Below, one piece after another: positions 63,068-64,000 of a stretch of DNA of 64,000 bases. The stretch spans positions 2,644,001 through 2,708,000 of the forward strand of contig CAKNFP010000001.1 in assembly GCA_930633525.1 (NCBI GenBank), in the 5' to 3' direction. Position numbers and translations under genes: made by a program. Every line of letters begins with the position of its first letter. The first letter of the stretch is position 1. The notes below the pieces were generated by a model. That model did no database searches. It saw only the letters and a program-made list of their open reading frames with translations, and was not told the origin of the DNA. Source of the stretch: Hyphomicrobiales bacterium. GTDB taxonomy: Bacteria; Pseudomonadota; Alphaproteobacteria; Rhizobiales; Beijerinckiaceae.

Positions 63068-64000
63068 TCACGCACAACTATCCAGCGCCGCGGCAAGACG
63101 TGCCCATTCGGGCTCTGTTCCGGGCAGCCCGAAGCGGAGATGACGCGGCTCCTCGGGAAAGCGCCGCACGATGATGCCGCGCTCCCCGAGCCTCCGATAC
63201 CATTGCTCGGCCGCATCGTCCGCCACGAAGCGGAACAGCGCTGTGCCGCCGACCACGACGAGCCCTGCCCTGGCGAGCAGATCGTCGAGGCGTGCACAGG
63301 CCGCCGCGAGTTCGAGCCTCATGGCCGCTTGCCAGTCCGCGTCGGCAAGCGCGGCGCGTCCAATTGCGATGGCTGCGCCGGACACGGGCCAGGCACCGAG
63401 CTGATCGCGCAGCCGACGGGCGAGGTTCGCATCGCTTGTGAGCGCGAAGCCAAGCCGTACACCGGCCAAGCCGAAGAACTTGCCGAAGGACCGCAGGATC
63501 AACGCACGCGGATGTTCGGCGAGCCGGTCGGCGAAGCTGATATCCGGCATGACATCGGCGAAGGCTTCGTCGATAACGAGCAGCCCCTGCGAGCCAAGGC
63601 GAGCCTCCGTCTCCGCGAGCGTGGCGGCCGGCAAGCTGCGCCCGTCGGGATTATTCGGGTTGGTCAGGATGATAACCGCGGCGTCGTGGCATTGCGCGAG
63701 TGACGACACCATCTCGACGCTGTGGCCAGCCGCGCTCCAGGCAGGTGCGTGCCCGCCATAGGTCGGTCCCAACACCGCCACGCGACGCGGCGACAGGAGC
63801 CATGGAATGCGCTGGATCAGCGCCTGGCTTCCCGGCCCCGTTACCACCTGCGTTCCAGTAGCCGCCCGATAGGCCACGGCCGCCGCTTTCTCCAGCGCAT
63901 CCAGTTCGTCGGCTTCGGGCAGGCGGGTCCAGACGGCGGGCGCAAGCGTCGGGATGGGATAGGACACGGGATTGATACCCGTCGAAAGATCGACCCATGG
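63068..64000 (-). CDS. cobC: Threonine-phosphate decarboxylase, CobC (partial, 5' end outside)
   Basis: A PLP enzyme that makes (R)-1-amino-2-propanol phosphate, the linker of cobalamin. The frame is open to the window edge, where WVDLSTGINP, the family N-terminal motif, is visible, so the start lies beyond 64000. PLP motifs are VILTNPNNPDGR, VIDEAFAD and LRSFGKFFGLAGVRLGFAL with the PLP lysine in SFGK. The C-terminal part has RFPEEPRHLRFGLPG. In Rhizobiales cobC lies beside cobD. Its presence suggests the cell makes B12, in line with a metE that is under B12 control and broken. Confidence 0.92.
   Translation of the reverse strand, partial: PWVDLSTGINPVSYPIPTLAPAVWTRLPEADELDALEKAAAVAYRAATGTQVVTGPGSQALIQRIPWLLSPRRVAVLGPTYGGHAPAWSAAGHSVEMVSSLAQCHDAAVIILTNPNNPDGRSLPAATLAETEARLGSQGLLVIDEAFADVMPDISFADRLAEHPRALILRSFGKFFGLAGVRLGFALTSDANLARRLRDQLGAWPVSGAAIAIGRAALADADWQAAMRLELAAACARLDDLLARAGLVVVGGTALFRFVADDAAEQWYRRLGERGIIVRRFPEEPRHLRFGLPGTEPEWARLAAALDSCA

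Noticed and set aside
1..64000. CRISPR arrays, insertion sequences, prophage or rRNA genes
   Set aside because: No regularly spaced repeats, transposase or integrase motifs, phage structural genes or rRNA sequence were seen.

Overview
The window looks like chromosomal DNA of a GC-rich alphaproteobacterium of the Rhizobiales (Hyphomicrobiales). The basis is its set of families typical of that order: a MucR/Ros regulator, DUF2336, DUF1127 and DUF3126 proteins, a zf-CHCC zinc-ribbon protein, tandem transglutaminase-like cysteine proteinases, CobC of the aerobic B12 route, and a urease cluster ordered like the second urease operon (ure-2) of Brucella. I cannot name the genus from sequence alone. 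I see no IS element, prophage, CRISPR array, rRNA or replication origin; one tRNA (Leu, anticodon TAA) lies near the right end.

Left part (1-11.6 kb): the 3' end of a ScfR-type regulator, then a cobalamin riboswitch and metE (B12-independent methionine synthase). metE carries an in-frame TAG at codon 500, so the zinc-binding catalytic half is cut off unless the stop is read through or translation restarts. Facing it is a minus-strand group: a FecBCD-type metal or siderophore importer, an FmdE-like protein and a strongly divergent IspH/LytB-like iron-sulfur protein. This group is the least explained part of the window. A DUF1269 membrane protein, a secreted protein and an AspT/YidE-type transporter follow.

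Efflux region (11.6-18.8 kb): a minus-strand ytcA-mdtN-mdtO-mdtP-like operon (small lipoprotein, membrane fusion protein, FUSC permease, TolC-like outer-membrane lipoprotein), divergent from a second FUSC protein.

Urease region (19.2-26.1 kb): ureA, ureB, ureC, ureE, ureF, ureG, ureD and a urea transporter on the plus strand. UreABC hydrolyse urea, UreE carries nickel on a His-rich tail, UreFGD insert it, and the transporter imports urea. A channel-like membrane protein, a glycine-zipper-like protein and a pair of CrcB/Fluc fluoride channels follow.

Middle (28.8-44.4 kb): polytopic membrane proteins (one GT-C-like, one YihY, one YfhO), NAD kinase, a DUF2336 protein, a nitroreductase, an ArsR regulator, DUF1127, thrS with a clear terminator, yidD, a MipA/OmpV porin-like protein and a class A acid phosphatase.

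Right part (44.5-64 kb): a NifU-like scaffold, folE, hisI, a patatin, a CBS protein, a rhomboid, a double PilZ protein, two adjacent BTLCP proteinases, a gamma-carbonic anhydrase-like protein, DUF3126, cysE, two alpha/beta hydrolases, a zinc ribbon, an FAD monooxygenase, a YpfJ metalloprotease, a 1.4-kb gene-poor AT-rich stretch leading into mucR, an orphan glycosyltransferase-like gene, tRNA-Leu and the 3' part of cobC. CobC at one end and the B12 riboswitch with a broken metE at the other fit a cell that makes B12 and probably relies on MetH, though metH itself is not in the window.
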